A DNA stretch of 64,000 bases from DATCJU01 sp036562635 (GCA_036562635.1 DATCJU010000040.1:1-64000), one strand, 5' to 3'. Numbered from the stretch's first letter, positions 26,591-38,009 are shown. The notes: generated by a model not told the origin, from the letters alone. Translations and numbers: made by a program.

Positions 26591-27477
26591 CGCTTGACCT
26601 CCTCCACGGGTCGAGCCGCCTCCGCGTCCACCGACTCGGTCCTCTCCTCGGACCCACCGCCCTCGGTCCGACCGACCAGCGCACGCGCGTCCGGGCCCGG
26701 GAGCTCGCCGGCGACCTCGCGCCGCTCCTCGGCGAGCTGCTCCCTGGCGACGTTCTCGATGAGTTCGGAGAGCGACTCTGGCGCCACCGAGCCGTCCGGC
26801 AGCAGGGCGGGCGTGGCCACCGAGTTGGCGGTGGCGAAGACACCCGGGCCGGGCAGCGGGGAGGGCCGGGCGTGCTCGCCGCGGATACGCGCCTCCGCCA
26901 GCTCCCGCTGGCTGCGGCGCTTGTTCCGCTTGTCCACGTAACCCAGCACCATCGCGCCGACCGCGGCGGTGATCAGCAGCGCCGAGGTCAGCTCGAACGG
27001 GAACAGGTAGTCGGTGAAGATCGCCCGTCCCAGGTTGGCGATGTTGCCGTCACCCGCGTTGACCAGGGCCAGCCCCCGGGAGGGCACGTCGGTGAAGGCC
27101 CGGGCCACCGAAGCGACCATCAGGAGGGCGAACCCGACACCCAGCAGCGCGGCCCACAGTCGCTGGCCGCGCAGCACCTCGACCACCGAGTCAGCGCTGT
27201 TCCTGCCCGCCAGCATGAGGACGAACAGGAACAGCATCATGATCGCGCCGGTGTAGACGATGATCTGCACGAGCCCCAGGAACGGGGCCTGCTGGACCAC
27301 GTACAGCGCACCGAGGCTGAGCATGGTCAGCACCAGCCACAACGCGGAGTGCACCGCGTTGCGGGCGAACAGCATGCCCAGCCCCCCGGCCAGCGCGAGC
27401 GGCCCGAGGATCCAGAAGGCGATCTTCTCGCCGGTACTGATCGTCTCGGCGGCCTGGGCGAGTACCAATGCGGTCAC
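26587..27477 (-). CDS. nuoJ: NADH-quinone oxidoreductase subunit J
   Basis: A 296-residue subunit with five helices in the first about 170 residues ([41 protein letters not shown]) followed by a long charged cytoplasmic tail rich in Arg and Glu, typical of actinobacterial NuoJ and absent in E. coli. GTG start at 27477 overlaps the nuoI stop (GTGA). The tail has no recognised domain. Confidence 0.94.
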   Translation of the reverse strand: MTALVLAQAAETISTGEKIAFWILGPLALAGGLGMLFARNAVHSALWLVLTMLSLGALYVVQQAPFLGLVQIIVYTGAIMMLFLFVLMLAGRNSADSVVEVLRGQRLWAALLGVGFALLMVASVARAFTDVPSRGLALVNAGDGNIANLGRAIFTDYLFPFELTSALLITAAVGAMVLGYVDKRNKRRSQRELAEARIRGEHARPSPLPGPGVFATANSVATPALLPDGSVAPESLSELIENVAREQLAEERREVAGELPGPDARALVGRTEGGGSEERTESVDAEAARPVEEVKR

Positions 27478-28040
27478 CGCAACGCCTCCTCGGGCCCGGT
27501 CTCCACGGTCTGTCCCCGGGGGGTACCGGCCTTGCGAGCCAGCTCAGGGCCGTGGACGTAGTAGTCCTGCTCGTCCTTGCCCAGCCGCATCGGGTGCGGC
27601 GGCGCCTCCATGCCCGGCAGCAGCGGGGCCAGGAGCTGCTCCTTGGTGTAGATCAGGTTCTGCCGGTTGTCGTCGGCCAGCTCGTACTCGTTGGTCATGG
27701 TCAGCGACCGGGTCGGGCAGGCCTCGATGCACAACCCGCAGCCGATGCAGCGCAGGTAGTTGATCTGGTAGACCTTGCCGTACCGCTCGCCGGGGGAGTA
27801 GCGCTCCTCCTCGGTGTTGTCCCCGCCCTCGACGTAGATCGCGTCGGCCGGGCAGGCCCACGCGCACAGCTCGCACCCGACGCACTTCTCCAGCCCGTCG
27901 GGGTGACGGTTGAGCTGGTGCCGTCCGTGGTACCGCGGCGCGGTGACCTTCTTGACCTCGGGGTACTGCTCGGTCACCACCTTCTTGAACATCGTCGAGA
28001 AGGTGACGCCGAAGCCCTTGAGCGGATCAAGCAGTCCCAT
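27474..28040 (-). CDS. nuoI: NADH-quinone oxidoreductase subunit I
   Basis: A 188-residue subunit holding clusters N6a and N6b: [18 protein letters not shown] and [18 protein letters not shown] are complete. An amphipathic N-terminal helix ([19 protein letters not shown]) anchors it at the membrane arm. ATG 28040 is used; the upstream in-frame region overlaps nuoH and is Arg/Pro-rich. It overlaps the nuoH end by 14 bases. Confidence 0.96.
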   Translation of the reverse strand: MGLLDPLKGFGVTFSTMFKKVVTEQYPEVKKVTAPRYHGRHQLNRHPDGLEKCVGCELCAWACPADAIYVEGGDNTEEERYSPGERYGKVYQINYLRCIGCGLCIEACPTRSLTMTNEYELADDNRQNLIYTKEQLLAPLLPGMEAPPHPMRLGKDEQDYYVHGPELARKAGTPRGQTVETGPEEALR

Positions 28041-29412
28041 CGCTGCCCTCCTTGTCGGTGCCGGACGGCCGGGCCTCGGCACCGGTCGCGTCGGGAACGT
28101 TCGGCGAGTGGGCCTTGCTCTCCCCGGCCGCCCCGGTGAGCGCACCGGCCAGCACCGGCGTCTGCTCGACCGCGGTGGCCTGGGTCCGGCGCCGCTTCGG
28201 CGGCTGCGGCACCTTCAGGTCCAGCGGCGGGATCGGGAAGCCGCTGCCCGCCAGCGGGACCTGCTCCTCGGCCGGCTCCGGCTGTCGCTCCGGCACCAGG
28301 AAGGCGACCAGCAGGAGCACCACCAGCACGATGCCGCCGCCGATCAGGATCTCCTCCCGGCTCAGGCCCTCGTTGCGCAGGGTGCGCACCGTGGTGACCG
28401 CCAGGAACCAGATCAGGCTGGCCGGGACCAGGACCTTCCAGCCCAGCCGCATGAACTGGTCGTAGCGGAACCGGGGCAGGGTGCCGCGCAGCCAGATGAA
28501 CAGGAACAGGAACAGCAGCGTCTTGCCGAGGAACCACAGCAGCGGCCACCAGCCGGTGTTGAGCACACCGCCGCCGATCTCCGACAGCGGCCACGGCGCC
28601 CGCCAACCACCGAGGAACATCGTGGTGGCCAGGGCGGACACCGTGACCATGTTGATGTACTCGGACAGGAAGAACAGGGCGAACTTCAACGACGAGTACT
28701 CGGTGTGGAAGCCACCGACCAGCTCGGACTCGGCCTCGGGCAGGTCGAAGGGCGCCCGGTTGGTCTCACCGACCATGGACACCACGTAGATGACGAAGCT
28801 CGGGATCAGCAGGACCGCGAACCACAGGTCCGTCTGGGCCTCCACGATCCCCGAGGTCGACAGGGTGCCCGAGAACAGGATCACCGCGACGATGGACAGA
28901 CCCATCGCGATCTCGTAGGAGATCACCTGCGCCGCCGAACGCAGCGATCCCAGCAGCGGGTACGGCGAGCCGGAGGACCATCCGGAGAGCACCACGCCGT
29001 AGACGCCGATCGAGGAGCAGGCCAGCACCACCAGCACACCGACCGGCAGGTCGACCAGCTGCAGTGCGGTCCGCTCACCGAAGATCGACACCTCCGGGCC
29101 GAGCGGGATGACCGCGAACGCGGTGAACGCCGGGATGGTCGAGATCACCGGGGCGAGGAAGTACACCCACTTGTCCGCCAGGACCGGGCGGATGTCCTCC
29201 TTGAACGCCAGCTTCAGACCGTCGGCCAGCGACTGGAGCAGACCGAACGGGCCGTGCCGGTTCGGACCGACACGGTGCTGCATCCGCGCCACAACCCGGC
29301 GTTCCCACCAGATCATGAACAGGGTCATCACGACCAGGAACGCGAAGATCCCGATGACCTTGATGATGATCAGCCAGAGCGGGTCGTCGGCGAGCAGCTC
29401 AGCGGTGCTCAT
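28027..29412 (-). CDS. nuoH: NADH-quinone oxidoreductase subunit H
   Basis: A 461-residue subunit forming the quinone channel at the hydrophilic/membrane interface. [57 protein letters not shown] and [20 protein letters not shown] are present in shortened form here. The C-terminus adds about 90 charged residues beyond the last helix, as in other actinobacteria. ATG 29412 overlaps the nuoG stop (ATGA). Confidence 0.96.
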   Translation of the reverse strand: MSTAELLADDPLWLIIIKVIGIFAFLVVMTLFMIWWERRVVARMQHRVGPNRHGPFGLLQSLADGLKLAFKEDIRPVLADKWVYFLAPVISTIPAFTAFAVIPLGPEVSIFGERTALQLVDLPVGVLVVLACSSIGVYGVVLSGWSSGSPYPLLGSLRSAAQVISYEIAMGLSIVAVILFSGTLSTSGIVEAQTDLWFAVLLIPSFVIYVVSMVGETNRAPFDLPEAESELVGGFHTEYSSLKFALFFLSEYINMVTVSALATTMFLGGWRAPWPLSEIGGGVLNTGWWPLLWFLGKTLLFLFLFIWLRGTLPRFRYDQFMRLGWKVLVPASLIWFLAVTTVRTLRNEGLSREEILIGGGIVLVVLLLVAFLVPERQPEPAEEQVPLAGSGFPIPPLDLKVPQPPKRRRTQATAVEQTPVLAGALTGAAGESKAHSPNVPDATGAEARPSGTDKEGSDGTA

Positions 29413-31958
29413 GCCTCACCTCCGGTCGGGTCGGCGGGAACGGTGCCGGCGGGGCGCACGCTGACCAGCGAGCCGTGTCCCGCGCCCAGGTCACGGCGGA
29501 CGGAGCAGGGGCCAGAGTTGCCCGGCAGCCACACCACGCCGTCCGGCAGGTCCGCCGGTGCGGCGGGCAGGGTGACCGAGCCACGCTCGGTGGACACCTC
29601 CACCGGCTGGCCGAACTCCACACCGAGCCGCTGGGCGGTGGCCACCGACATCCGGGCCAGCGCCGGGCGGGCGGTACCGGCCAGGTACGGCTCCCCGTCC
29701 TGCATCGAGCCGTTGTCGATGAGCTGTCGCCAGGTGGCCAGCACCGCCTGGCCGGGGCCGGGCTCGGAGACCAGTCGGGTCACCACCTGCCGCGGGGCCT
29801 CCGGACGCGGCCCGGTGTACCGGCCGAAGCGGGCCAGCTCGCCCGCGGCGGCGGCCGGTGTCTGGGTGAACAGGTCGGCGTCCATCTCCACGGCCAGGGT
29901 GTCCAGCACCCGGCAGTCGGGCAGGGCGCCGGTCCCCTCCAGGGTGGTGCGGAACTCGCGGCGGCGGCCCTCCCAGTTCAGGTAGCTGCCCGTCTTCTCC
30001 ACGGCGGGAGCCACCGGCAGCACCACGTCGGCGTGCCGGGTGACCGCGCTGGCCCGCAGCTCCAGGCTCACCACGAAACCGGCCTGCTGCAGGGCCTGTT
30101 CGGCCAGCTCCGGGTCCGGCAGGTCGGCCGGGTCCACACCGGCGACGACCAGGCCGGCGAGCTCGCCGGACGCGGCGGCGGACAGGATGCCGGAGGTGTC
30201 GCGACCCGGCTCGGCGGGCAGCGTCCCCTCGGGCAGTCCCCACAGCCGCTCCACCTCGGCGCGGGCCTCGGCGTCGGTCACCGGACGACCCGCGGGCAGC
30301 AGGGTCGGCACCGCACCGGCCTCCAGCGCGCCACGCTCACCGGCGCGCCGCGGCACCCAGGCCACCCGGGCGCCGGTGGCGTCGGCCAGCCGGGCCACCG
30401 CGGAGAACAGGCCCGGGACCTCGGCGGCCCGCTCGCCGACCAGCACCACGGCACCGGGCTGACGCAGTGCCTCCGCCACGTCGGCCCCGTCGGGGTGGTT
30501 GACCAGCGCCTCGACCGCGGCGGCCTCCCCACCGGGCACGCAGGCCAGCAGGGCCCCGCCGGTCGGGCGGCTGTTCGGGCCGAGCTGCTTGGTGGTCTTC
30601 TCCACGCCCGGGGTGGTCCACTGGCCGAGGTGGAACACCTTCGTGCCGCGCTTGCGGGCGGCCTTGCGCAGCCGCAGGAAGACGATCGGCGACTCCTCCT
30701 CCGGCTCGAAGGCCACGCACAGCACCGCCGGGGCGGCCTCCAGGTCGGCGTAGGTCACGCCGCCGTCGTCCGGGGAGGTGCCCACCACACGCGCGGCCAG
30801 GAACTCCAGCTCCTCGGCCGAGTGCGGGCGGGCCCGGAAGTCGATGTCGTTGGTGCGCAGGGCGACCCGGGCGAACTTGGCGTAGGCGTAGGCGTCCTCG
30901 ACGGTGAGCCGACCACCGGTGAGCACGCCGACCCCGCCGGCCTCCCGTGCCGCCAGCAGGCCCTCCGCCGCCTTCTGCAGCGCCTCGGTCCAGGAGCTCT
31001 CCCGCAGCTCACCGGTCTCCTCGTCCCGGACCATCGGGCGCAGCAGCCGGTCGGCGGCGGTGGCGTAGGTGAACGCGAAGCGGCCCTTGTCGCAGTTCCA
31101 CTCCTCGTTGACCTCCATGTCCGCCCCGGCGAGCCGGCGCATGACCTTGCCGCGCCGCCAGTCGGTGCGCTGGGCGCACCCGGAGGCGCAGTGCTCGCAC
31201 ACACTCGGGGTGGACATCAGGTCGAACGGACGGGCGCGGAACCGGTAGGCGGCGCTGGTGAGCGCGCCGACCGGGCAGATCTGGATGGTGTTGCCGGAGA
31301 AGTAGCTCTGCTCCGGCTCCTTGCTGCCGCCCTCGACCTCGGCGGTCGCCGCGGTACCGATCTGCTGCAGTGCACCGCGCTCCAGCAGGTCCAGGAACCG
31401 GTCGCCGGCGATCTCCTTGGCGAACCGGGTGCAGCGCTGGCAGAGCACGCAGCGCTCCCGGTCCAGCAGCACCTGGCTGGTGATGGAGATCGGCTTCGGG
31501 TAGACCCGCTTACGCTCCCGGAACCGGGAGTCAGCCCGGCCGTGCTTGAGCGCCTGGTTCTGCAGCGGGCACTCGCCGCCCTTGTCGCAGATCGGGCAGT
31601 CGAGCGGGTGGTTGATCAGCAGCAGCTCCATCACGCCCTGCTGGGCCTTGTCGGCCACCGGCGAGGTGTACTGCGTCCGGACCACCATGCCGTCCGCCAC
31701 GGTGAGCGTGCAGGAGGCCTGCGGCTTCGGCATCGGCCGCCCGCCCATCTCCACCTCGACCAGGCACTGGCGGCAGGCGCCGGCCGGGTCCAGCAGCGGG
31801 TGGTCGCAGAAGCGGGGGATCACGATGCCCAGCCGCTCCGCGGTGCGGATCACCAGTTCGCCCTTGGGCGCGACGACCTCGATGCCGTCGATGGTGAGCC
31901 GGACGTGCCCCTCGGGGACCGGGGGAGCCTCGGTCTTCTTGTCGGGTGCGACGGTCAT
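29409..31958 (-). CDS. nuoG: NADH-quinone oxidoreductase subunit G
   Basis: An 849-residue iron-sulphur subunit. The N-terminal [2Fe-2S] ferredoxin domain has [19 protein letters not shown]; next come the His/Cys-ligated cluster ([17 protein letters not shown]) and two 4Fe clusters ([26 protein letters not shown]); a molybdopterin-oxidoreductase-like domain without obvious cofactor function fills the rest. ATG 31958 (MTVAPDKK) chosen; 37 bases separate it from nuoF. Family length is 790-850. Confidence 0.95.
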   Translation of the reverse strand: MTVAPDKKTEAPPVPEGHVRLTIDGIEVVAPKGELVIRTAERLGIVIPRFCDHPLLDPAGACRQCLVEVEMGGRPMPKPQASCTLTVADGMVVRTQYTSPVADKAQQGVMELLLINHPLDCPICDKGGECPLQNQALKHGRADSRFRERKRVYPKPISITSQVLLDRERCVLCQRCTRFAKEIAGDRFLDLLERGALQQIGTAATAEVEGGSKEPEQSYFSGNTIQICPVGALTSAAYRFRARPFDLMSTPSVCEHCASGCAQRTDWRRGKVMRRLAGADMEVNEEWNCDKGRFAFTYATAADRLLRPMVRDEETGELRESSWTEALQKAAEGLLAAREAGGVGVLTGGRLTVEDAYAYAKFARVALRTNDIDFRARPHSAEELEFLAARVVGTSPDDGGVTYADLEAAPAVLCVAFEPEEESPIVFLRLRKAARKRGTKVFHLGQWTTPGVEKTTKQLGPNSRPTGGALLACVPGGEAAAVEALVNHPDGADVAEALRQPGAVVLVGERAAEVPGLFSAVARLADATGARVAWVPRRAGERGALEAGAVPTLLPAGRPVTDAEARAEVERLWGLPEGTLPAEPGRDTSGILSAAASGELAGLVVAGVDPADLPDPELAEQALQQAGFVVSLELRASAVTRHADVVLPVAPAVEKTGSYLNWEGRRREFRTTLEGTGALPDCRVLDTLAVEMDADLFTQTPAAAAGELARFGRYTGPRPEAPRQVVTRLVSEPGPGQAVLATWRQLIDNGSMQDGEPYLAGTARPALARMSVATAQRLGVEFGQPVEVSTERGSVTLPAAPADLPDGVVWLPGNSGPCSVRRDLGAGHGSLVSVRPAGTVPADPTGGEA

Positions 31959-31995
31959 GATTCCGCCTCCGCGGTCAGGAGTACGTCGACGGGCA

Positions 31996-33306
31996 TCAGT
32001 GCGCTCCTGCCAGTGCCTGCTGGGCCCCGGTCCGCTGGGCGTTGCGCTCGCACAGCTCCAGGAACTCGTGCTTGAAGTACTTGATCGCGCTGGTGATGGG
32101 GCTGGTGGCACCGTCGCCGAGCGCACAGAACGAGCGGCCGAGGATGTTGTCGCAGATGTCCAGCAACGTGTCGATGTCCTCGGGGGTGCCCTCGCCGCGC
32201 ACCATGCGCTGCAGGATCTGCACCAACCAGTAGGTGCCCTCCCGGCACGGGGTGCACTTGCCGCAGGACTCGTGCTTGTAGAACTCGGTCCACTTCATCA
32301 CGGCCCACGGCACCGACACCGTCTCGTTGAACACCTGCACGGCGGTGGTGCCCAGCATCGACCCGGCCGCGGCCGCACCCTCGAAGTCCAGCGGGACGTC
32401 CAGGTGCTCGGCGGTGAAGATCGGCGTGGACGAGCCACCCGGCGTCCAGAACTTCAGCGGGATGCCGTCCTTCATCCCACCGGCCATCTCCAGCAGCTCC
32501 CGCAGGGTGATGCCCAGCGGGGCCTCGTACTGGCCGGGCCGCTCCACGTGCCCGGAGATCGAGTAGATCTTCGGGCCGGGCGACTTCTCGGTGCCCATGG
32601 AGCGGAACCACGCCGCACCACCGTTGACGATGTAGGGCACCGACGCGATGGTCTCCACGTTGTTGACCACCGTCGGCGAGGCGTACAGGCCCGCGGTGGC
32701 CGGGAACGGCGGCTTGAGCCGCGGCTGGCCCCGCCGGCCCTCCAGCGAGTCCAGCAGTGCGGTCTCCTCGCCGCAGATGTAGGCACCGGCGCCCGCGTGT
32801 ACGACCACGTCCAGGTCGAAGCCCGAACCGAGGATGTTCTTCCCCAGGTAGCCGGCCTGGTAGGCCTCGCGGATCGCCGCGTTGAGCCGCCGGATGCAGT
32901 GCAGCACCTCGCCGCGCACGTAGATGGCGGCGAAGTTCGCCCGGATCGCGTACGAGGCGATGATGATCCCCTCGATCAGCGAGTGCGGGTCCGCCATCAT
33001 CAGCGGCACGTCCTTGCAGGTGCCCGGCTCGCCCTCGTCGGCGTTGACCACCAGGTAGTGCGGCTTGCCGTCGTTCTGCGGGATGAACCCCCACTTCAGG
33101 CCGGTGGGGAAGCCCGCGCCACCGCGGCCGCGCAGCCCGGAGTCCTTGATCAGCTGGATGATCCGGTCGGGGTGGACGGCCAGCGCCTTGCGCAGCGCCG
33201 TGTACCCCTCCAGCTGCTCGTAGGTGCGCAGCGTCCAGGACCGCGGGGACAGCCAGCGCCGGGTGAGGACCGGGGTCAAGGTGCGGTTCTGCTCGTTCAC
33301 CGACAT
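31996..33306 (-). CDS. nuoF: NADH-quinone oxidoreductase subunit F
   Basis: A 436-residue FMN- and NADH-binding subunit. [16 protein letters not shown] is the NADH/FMN glycine motif, [12 protein letters not shown] the FMN site, and [15 protein letters not shown] the N3 [4Fe-4S] cluster ligands. It receives hydride from NADH. ATG 33306 begins [10 protein letters not shown], seven bases after the nuoE stop. Confidence 0.97.
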   Translation of the reverse strand: MSVNEQNRTLTPVLTRRWLSPRSWTLRTYEQLEGYTALRKALAVHPDRIIQLIKDSGLRGRGGAGFPTGLKWGFIPQNDGKPHYLVVNADEGEPGTCKDVPLMMADPHSLIEGIIIASYAIRANFAAIYVRGEVLHCIRRLNAAIREAYQAGYLGKNILGSGFDLDVVVHAGAGAYICGEETALLDSLEGRRGQPRLKPPFPATAGLYASPTVVNNVETIASVPYIVNGGAAWFRSMGTEKSPGPKIYSISGHVERPGQYEAPLGITLRELLEMAGGMKDGIPLKFWTPGGSSTPIFTAEHLDVPLDFEGAAAAGSMLGTTAVQVFNETVSVPWAVMKWTEFYKHESCGKCTPCREGTYWLVQILQRMVRGEGTPEDIDTLLDICDNILGRSFCALGDGATSPITSAIKYFKHEFLELCERNAQRTGAQQALAGAH

Positions 33307-33313
33307 GTCGCCC

Positions 33314-34102
33314 TCACTTCTTCTCCGGCAGATCGGGCAGGGGGGCGTCGTCCGGCATGGGCGGCGCCGTCCAGCCCCGCTCATTGGCCAGCCGAGCCCC
33401 GCGCAGCGTCTCCTCGGTGGCCGAGGGACCGTTCACCGCGTCCTCGAAGGACACCGAGACGTCGTCGAAGAACCCGGCGAGCTGCAGCTCGGCCTCGCGG
33501 AAGCTGGTCAGCGGGGCACCCCGCGTGGGCTGCGGCTTCTCCCCGCGCTGCAGCGCCTTGACCAGTTCCAGGGCGGACTCGGGGGTCTGCTTGTCGAAGA
33601 ACTCGTAGTTCACCTGCAGCACCGGGGCCAGGTCGCAGGCGGCCAGGCACTCGGCGTGCTCCAGGGTGATCGAGCCGGGAGCGCCGGGTTCACCGGCGGT
33701 CTCCTCGTGCCCCAGCGGCCGCCCGTCCTCACCCAGGTGCTCGGCCAGCTTCTGGTAGATGGCGTCCCCGCCCAGGGCCGCGCACAGCGTGTTGGTGCAC
33801 ACGCTGACCAGGTGCTCGCCGCAGGGCCGGCGCTTGTACATGGTGTAGAAGGTGGCGACCGCGCTGACCTCGGCGACGGTCAGGTCCAGCTGCTCGGCGC
33901 AGAACTGGACGCCGGCCTGGCTCACGTAGCCCTCGACCGACTGCACCAGGTGCAGCATCGGCAGCAGCGCCGACCGGGACTGCGGGTACCGGGCGATGAT
34001 CTGCTTCGCCTTGTCCCGGATGTCGTCGCCGAAGATCTCCTCGGTCGAGCGCACGGCGCCGCCGTCCGCGCCCTTCACCGTCTGCTCGCTGTGCTCAGCC
34101 AT
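33314..34102 (-). CDS. nuoE: NADH-quinone oxidoreductase subunit E
   Basis: A 262-residue thioredoxin-fold subunit with the N1a [2Fe-2S] cluster: SVCTNTLCAALGG and AECLAACDLAPVLQVN provide four Cys. An approx. 60-residue C-terminal extension follows the usual fold. Start ATG 34102 shares one base with the nuoD stop (TGATG). Confidence 0.95.
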   Translation of the reverse strand: MAEHSEQTVKGADGGAVRSTEEIFGDDIRDKAKQIIARYPQSRSALLPMLHLVQSVEGYVSQAGVQFCAEQLDLTVAEVSAVATFYTMYKRRPCGEHLVSVCTNTLCAALGGDAIYQKLAEHLGEDGRPLGHEETAGEPGAPGSITLEHAECLAACDLAPVLQVNYEFFDKQTPESALELVKALQRGEKPQPTRGAPLTSFREAELQLAGFFDDVSVSFEDAVNGPSATEETLRGARLANERGWTAPPMPDDAPLPDLPEKK

Positions 34103-35430
34103 CAGCGGTCCACACCACCCATCACCGGGTCGATGGACGCCACCGCGGCGATGACGTCCGCCACCATGCCGCCCTCGCACATCGCCGGCATCGTCTGCAG
34201 GTTCACGAAGCTGGGCTCGCGGACGTGCACCCGCAGGGGTCGGGTGCCACCGTCGGAGACCAGGTGGTAACCGAGCTCGCCACGCGGCGACTCCACGGGG
34301 ACGTAGACCTGGCCGGGCGGTACCTCGAAGCCCTCGGTCACCAGCTTGAAGTGGTGGATCAGGGCCTCCATCGACTGGCCCATGATCTTGCGCACGTGCT
34401 CCAGCGAGTTGCCCATGCCGTCCGGGCCGATGGACAGCTGCGCCGGCCAGGCGATCTTGGCGTCCTCCACCATGACCGGGCCCGGCTCGAGCTTGTCCAG
34501 GCACTGGCGGATGATCCGCAGCGACTGGTGGATCTCCTCCAGCCGGATCAGGTAGCGGGCGTAGCAGTCCGCGTCGGTCGACGTGGGGACGTCGAACTCG
34601 TACTCCTCGTACCCGCAGTACGGCTCGACCTTGCGCAGGTCCCAGGGCAGGCCGGCCGACCGCAGGATCGGGCCGGTCGCACCGAGCTGGATGCAGCCGT
34701 CCAGCGGCAGGTAGCCGATGCCCTGGAGCCGCTGCTTCCAGATCGGCTGCCCGGTGAGCAGCTTGTCGTACTCGGGCAGCCGGGAGTCCATCACCTTGAC
34801 GAACTGGAGGATGCGCTCCTCGTAGCCCTCGGGCAGGTCCTGGGCCACGCCACCGGGCCGGATGAACGCGTGGTTCATCCGCAGACCGGTGATGAACTCC
34901 AGCAGGTGCAGGACCTCCTCACGCTCACGGAAGCCCGCGGTCATCGCGGTGAGCGCGCCCAGCTCCATACCACCGGTGGCCAGGGCGACCAGGTGCGAGC
35001 CGATGCGGTTGATCTCCATCAGCAGCACCCGGATCACCTGGGCGCGCCGCGGCGCGGTGATGCCGAGCAGCTTCTCCACCGCCAGGCAGTAGGCGGCCTC
35101 GTTGAACAGCGGCGCCAGGTAGTCCATGCGCGTCACGAAGGTGACGCCCTGGGTCCAGGTCCGGTACTCGCAGTTCTTCTCGATACCGGTGTGCAGGTAC
35201 CCGATGACCGAGCGGGCCTGGGTGACGGTCTCCCCCTCCAGCTCCAGCACCAGCCGGAGCACACCGTGCGTCGAGGGGTGCTGCGGACCCAGGTTGATGA
35301 TGATCCGCTCGTCGTTGGTGGCGTCCTCCAGGACGGTGTTCCAGTCCCCACCGGTGACGGTGTAGACCCGGCCCTCCGTGGTCTCCCGCGAGCTGGCGGC
35401 GTACGGGTCGCCGTGGTTCTCGGTGCTCAT
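34102..35430 (-). CDS. nuoD: NADH-quinone oxidoreductase subunit D
   Basis: A 442-residue subunit lining the quinone-binding pocket. [19 protein letters not shown] contains the quinone-site His; [26 protein letters not shown] and [15 protein letters not shown] are conserved. ATG 35430 with AGGAG six bases upstream is preferred over GTG 35472, which overlaps the nuoC stop and would add 14 residues. Confidence 0.96.
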   Translation of the reverse strand: MSTENHGDPYAASSRETTEGRVYTVTGGDWNTVLEDATNDERIIINLGPQHPSTHGVLRLVLELEGETVTQARSVIGYLHTGIEKNCEYRTWTQGVTFVTRMDYLAPLFNEAAYCLAVEKLLGITAPRRAQVIRVLLMEINRIGSHLVALATGGMELGALTAMTAGFREREEVLHLLEFITGLRMNHAFIRPGGVAQDLPEGYEERILQFVKVMDSRLPEYDKLLTGQPIWKQRLQGIGYLPLDGCIQLGATGPILRSAGLPWDLRKVEPYCGYEEYEFDVPTSTDADCYARYLIRLEEIHQSLRIIRQCLDKLEPGPVMVEDAKIAWPAQLSIGPDGMGNSLEHVRKIMGQSMEALIHHFKLVTEGFEVPPGQVYVPVESPRGELGYHLVSDGGTRPLRVHVREPSFVNLQTMPAMCEGGMVADVIAAVASIDPVMGGVDR

Positions 35431-35468
35431 ATCGCGCTCCTGAGCGACTCGGGGTCCGGTGCCAGTGC

Positions 35469-36314
35469 TCACGAGTACGCCCTCCGCTGGTCCGGGGGCG
35501 GGATCTCCGCGCCCTTGTACTCCACCGGGATGCCGCCGAGCGGGTAGTCCTTGCGCTGGGGGTGACCGTCCCAGTCGTCCGGCATGAGGATCCGGGTGAG
35601 GGCGGGGTGACCGTCGTAGACGATCCCGAACATGTCCCAGGCCTCGCGCTCGTGCCAGTCGGCGGTCGGGTAGACCGACACGATGCTGGGCACGTGCGGG
35701 TCGTCGACGTCGACGCAGACCTCCAGGCGGATCCGCCGCCGGTAGGTCATCGAGGTCAGGTGGTAGACCGAGTGCAGCCGCTGCGGCACCTCGGGGCCGT
35801 AGTCGACACCGGAGACGGAGCTGCACAGCTCGAAGCGCAGCGCCGGGTCGTCCCGCAGCACCCGGCACAGGTCGACCAGGTGTTCGCGGCGTACGTAGAA
35901 GGTGATCTCACCGCGGTCGATGGTGATCTGCTGGATCGCGGAGGCGGGGATCCCGTTCTCGGCCATGGCGGCGGAGAACTCGTCCACGAACTCGTCGAAC
36001 CAGCCACCGAAGGGACGCTCCGCGGGAGGCGGGCTGTACGCCGGGAGCTGGAGTCCGCCGTACCCGGTGGTGTCGCCGGAGTCCTGCACCCGGAACATGC
36101 CCTTGCGCGGACGGCCGGCGATCACCGGGGTGTGCTGCTCCGGGGTCGGCTGGCCGTTCGAGGGCTGGTGGTCGGCCGGAGCCGGCAGGTTGGCGTCCGG
36201 CTCCAGGCCCTCGGCCGGGCGGGCCGACTCGGAGTGCGGCTGGCCCGCGGGCGGGTTGGAGGACTGGGCCGGAGGAGTGCCGCCTTTGCCGTTCTGGTCG
36301 CTCATGGCGCTCAC
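35469..36314 (-). CDS. nuoC: NADH-quinone oxidoreductase subunit C
   Basis: A 281-residue 30-kDa-type subunit. [20 protein letters not shown] and [12 protein letters not shown] are the signature near residues 205-250. The first 80 residues are Pro/Gly/Gln-rich and disordered. GTG 36314 overlaps the nuoB stop (GTGA); ATG 36305 is an alternative three codons in. Confidence 0.95.
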   Translation of the reverse strand: MSAMSDQNGKGGTPPAQSSNPPAGQPHSESARPAEGLEPDANLPAPADHQPSNGQPTPEQHTPVIAGRPRKGMFRVQDSGDTTGYGGLQLPAYSPPPAERPFGGWFDEFVDEFSAAMAENGIPASAIQQITIDRGEITFYVRREHLVDLCRVLRDDPALRFELCSSVSGVDYGPEVPQRLHSVYHLTSMTYRRRIRLEVCVDVDDPHVPSIVSVYPTADWHEREAWDMFGIVYDGHPALTRILMPDDWDGHPQRKDYPLGGIPVEYKGAEIPPPDQRRAYS

Positions 36315-36865
36315 TTCTTCTTCCTGGCGTACCGAACCGAGGACGGGATCAGCTCGGTGCGCTCACCGCGCTCGGCCTTCAGCGCGGCCCGCTTGGGCCC
36401 GAGCGGCTCGTCCATGATCTTGGCGTGGATCTTGAGGATCGCGTCCATCAGCATCTCCGGGCGCGGCGGGCAGCCCGGGAGGTACATGTCGACCGGGACG
36501 ATGTGGTCCACGCCCTGCACGACGGCGTAGTTGTTGAACATGCCGCCGGAGGAGGCACACACGCCCATGGCGAGCACCCAGCGGGGCTCGGGCATCTGGT
36601 CGTAGATCTGCCGGAGCACCGGGGCCATCTTCTGCGTGACCCGCCCGGCGACGATCATCAGGTCGGCCTGCCGCGGCGAGGCCCGGAAGACCTCCATACC
36701 GAACCGGGCCAGGTCGTAGCGCGGCGCACCGGTGGTCATCATCTCGATCGCACAGCAGGCCAGGCCGAAGGTGGCCGGCCACAGCGAGGCCTTGCGAGTC
36801 CAGTTGACCAGCTTCTCCACGCTGGCCAGCAGGATGCCGTTCGGCAGCTTCTCCTCGAGCCCCAT
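36311..36865 (-). CDS. nuoB: NADH-quinone oxidoreductase subunit B
   Basis: A 184-residue subunit with the terminal N2 cluster: [26 protein letters not shown] and [10 protein letters not shown] supply the ligands. [21 protein letters not shown] is strongly conserved. It hands electrons to menaquinone. Twelve bases separate it from nuoA. Confidence 0.97.
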   Translation of the reverse strand: MGLEEKLPNGILLASVEKLVNWTRKASLWPATFGLACCAIEMMTTGAPRYDLARFGMEVFRASPRQADLMIVAGRVTQKMAPVLRQIYDQMPEPRWVLAMGVCASSGGMFNNYAVVQGVDHIVPVDMYLPGCPPRPEMLMDAILKIHAKIMDEPLGPKRAALKAERGERTELIPSSVRYARKKK

Positions 36866-36877
36866 CGCGGCCCCCTC

Positions 36878-37276
36878 TCAGTTCCAGTCCAGGCCGCCGC
36901 GCCGCCACACGTAGGCGTAGGCGAAACCGACAGTGATCATGAACAGGGCGATCTCGACCAGGCCGAACAGTCCGAGCGCGTCCGCCGAGACCGCGAACGG
37001 GTAGAGGAAGACCATCTCGATGTCGAACAGGATGAACAACATCGCGGTCAGGTAGTAGGCGACCGGCATACGGCCGCCGCCCACCACCGGCTGGGGCGAG
37101 GGTTCGATCCCGCACTCGTAGGCGTCGAGCTTGGCCTTGTTGTACCGGCGTGGGCCGACGAGGGGGGCGATGACCACGGAGAACACCGCGAACCCCGCAG
37201 CCAGCACGAACAGCAGCACCAGGGGGAGGTAGGCCCCGAGCGCGGAGGTTGACTCCGCAGCGTCGATCGTCTGCAC
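36878..37276 (-). CDS. nuoA: NADH-quinone oxidoreductase subunit A
   Basis: A 132-residue three-helix membrane subunit. KLDAYECGIEP carries the conserved Cys-containing loop near residue 55; LTAMLFILFDIEMVFLYPFA holds the acidic residues of the second helix. GTG 37276 (VQTIDAAES) is preferred; an upstream in-frame ATG would add an Arg-rich leader. First gene of the nuoA-N unit, with a Rex-type operator 127 bases upstream. Confidence 0.95.
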   Translation of the reverse strand: MQTIDAAESTSALGAYLPLVLLFVLAAGFAVFSVVIAPLVGPRRYNKAKLDAYECGIEPSPQPVVGGGRMPVAYYLTAMLFILFDIEMVFLYPFAVSADALGLFGLVEIALFMITVGFAYAYVWRRGGLDWN

Positions 37277-37402
37277 GGTCGGTCCGCCGTCCTTTCCTCT
37301 CCGCATCCGCGACAGGCGCCTTGATCGCCGTCCGCGCGGCACCCTAGGCGGGTCGGCCGCCGGCGGAGGCACTCAGGCTTGCCTTACCGGCCGGTTCCCA
37401 GC

Positions 37403-37420
37403 TTGTGAACTAGTTCACGA
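37403..37420 (-). promoter_or_regulatory. Rex-type redox operator upstream of nuoA
   Basis: TTGTGAACTAGTTCACGA contains a perfect 14-bp palindrome and differs from the Streptomyces Rex operator TTGTGAACGCGTTCACAA in three positions. Rex leaves DNA when NADH rises; nuo operons are known Rex targets in streptomycetes. Confidence 0.75.
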
Positions 37421-37432
37421 GCTTTGGTGCGG

Positions 37433-37438
37433 AGTCTA
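37433..37438 (-). promoter_or_regulatory. -10 element of the nuo promoter
   Basis: Minus-strand TAGACT with a TGACCG -35-like hexamer 18 bases upstream (37457-37462). The Rex operator begins 12 bases downstream of the -10. Confidence 0.5.
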
Positions 37439-37706
37439 CGACGGGCCACGTGTGCTCGGTCACCACCCCGACGCCCCATATTCGTGGTAAGGGTCACACC
37501 AACGCCGCAGCGCGGGGTACTCCGTTCGTACGGTATGAGACGCCCGTCACGTCGCGCCACACGACCGAGTGAAAACTTTCGACCGCCCTTCACCCGAGCG
37601 CAGGAAGAGAGCGTTTCCGCTGCTCAACGCGACGTGATCGACACGACCGTCGACCCTCACCGACCCACTCGCACGGAGAATCACCGCGAAGTCACCCAGA
37701 GTAAGT

Positions 37707-37722
37707 TCCTCCGATCGGAGGA
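37707..37722. promoter_or_regulatory. Perfect 16-bp palindrome
   Basis: TCCTCCGATCGGAGGA with no spacer. It is bracketed by GTAAGTTCC (37701-37709, overlapping) and GTAACTTCC (37733-37741). Likely a protein-binding site; the binder is unknown. Confidence 0.4.
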
Positions 37723-37864
37723 TGACCGGCCAGTAACTTCCAGGCGAGGCACAGGCCTCCTCCTCGCCCGAAACGGCACGTCGCGGAGACAACAACTTTT
37801 CGTAACGATTGAGAAACCGGCGGCAACCTGCGGGAACTTCCGCGGGGTTTCCCCGGTGGAGCGG

Positions 37865-37891
37865 CCGCACCCCACGCACACAGGGGTGCGG
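37865..37891. other. Stable hairpin upstream of the plus-strand gene
   Basis: CCGCACCCC pairs perfectly with GGGGTGCGG around a nine-base loop. It could be a terminator, attenuator or part of a leader RNA. Confidence 0.4.
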
Positions 37892-37996
37892 TGCCCCGGA
37901 AGAGCACCGATCCGGCGACTGCTCCGCGTCCGGACGCTCCCGGAACCAGCTCACACCGACCGGACCCACGCAACCGACCCCATGATTCACCATTCC

Positions 37997-38002
37997 TACG
38001 CT
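37997..38002 (+). promoter_or_regulatory. -10 element of leaderless promoter
   Basis: TACGCT, seven bases before the GTG at 38010; CCGACC 17 bases further upstream could be the -35. Confidence 0.5.
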
Positions 38003-38009
38003 CCGAGCC

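Larger units (their letters stand above)
37277..38009. other. 733-bp regulatory region between nuoA and the next gene
   Basis: No gene is supported; a 69-codon minus frame (37384-37593) would cover the nuo operator and promoter and is rejected. Contents: Rex-type operator, nuo -10/-35, the inverted copy of the 3930 motif (37484-37498), a perfect 16-bp palindrome (37707-37722), a hairpin (37865-37891) and the -10 of the plus-strand gene. I do not recognise a known riboswitch. Confidence 0.6.

Noticed and set aside
20617..26941. Very long plus-strand frames across the nuo operon
   Set aside because: His/Gln/Arg-rich antisense shadows of nuoN to nuoJ.
37384..37593. 69-codon minus-strand frame upstream of nuoA
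   Set aside because: It covers the Rex operator and the nuo promoter and has an Arg-rich composition typical of non-coding high-G+C DNA.
37800..38000. Possible riboswitch in the nuo/38010 intergenic region
   Set aside because: Hairpins and GGGGTG-like bits are present, but I could not match the conserved core of TPP, cobalamin or cyclic-di-AMP riboswitches.
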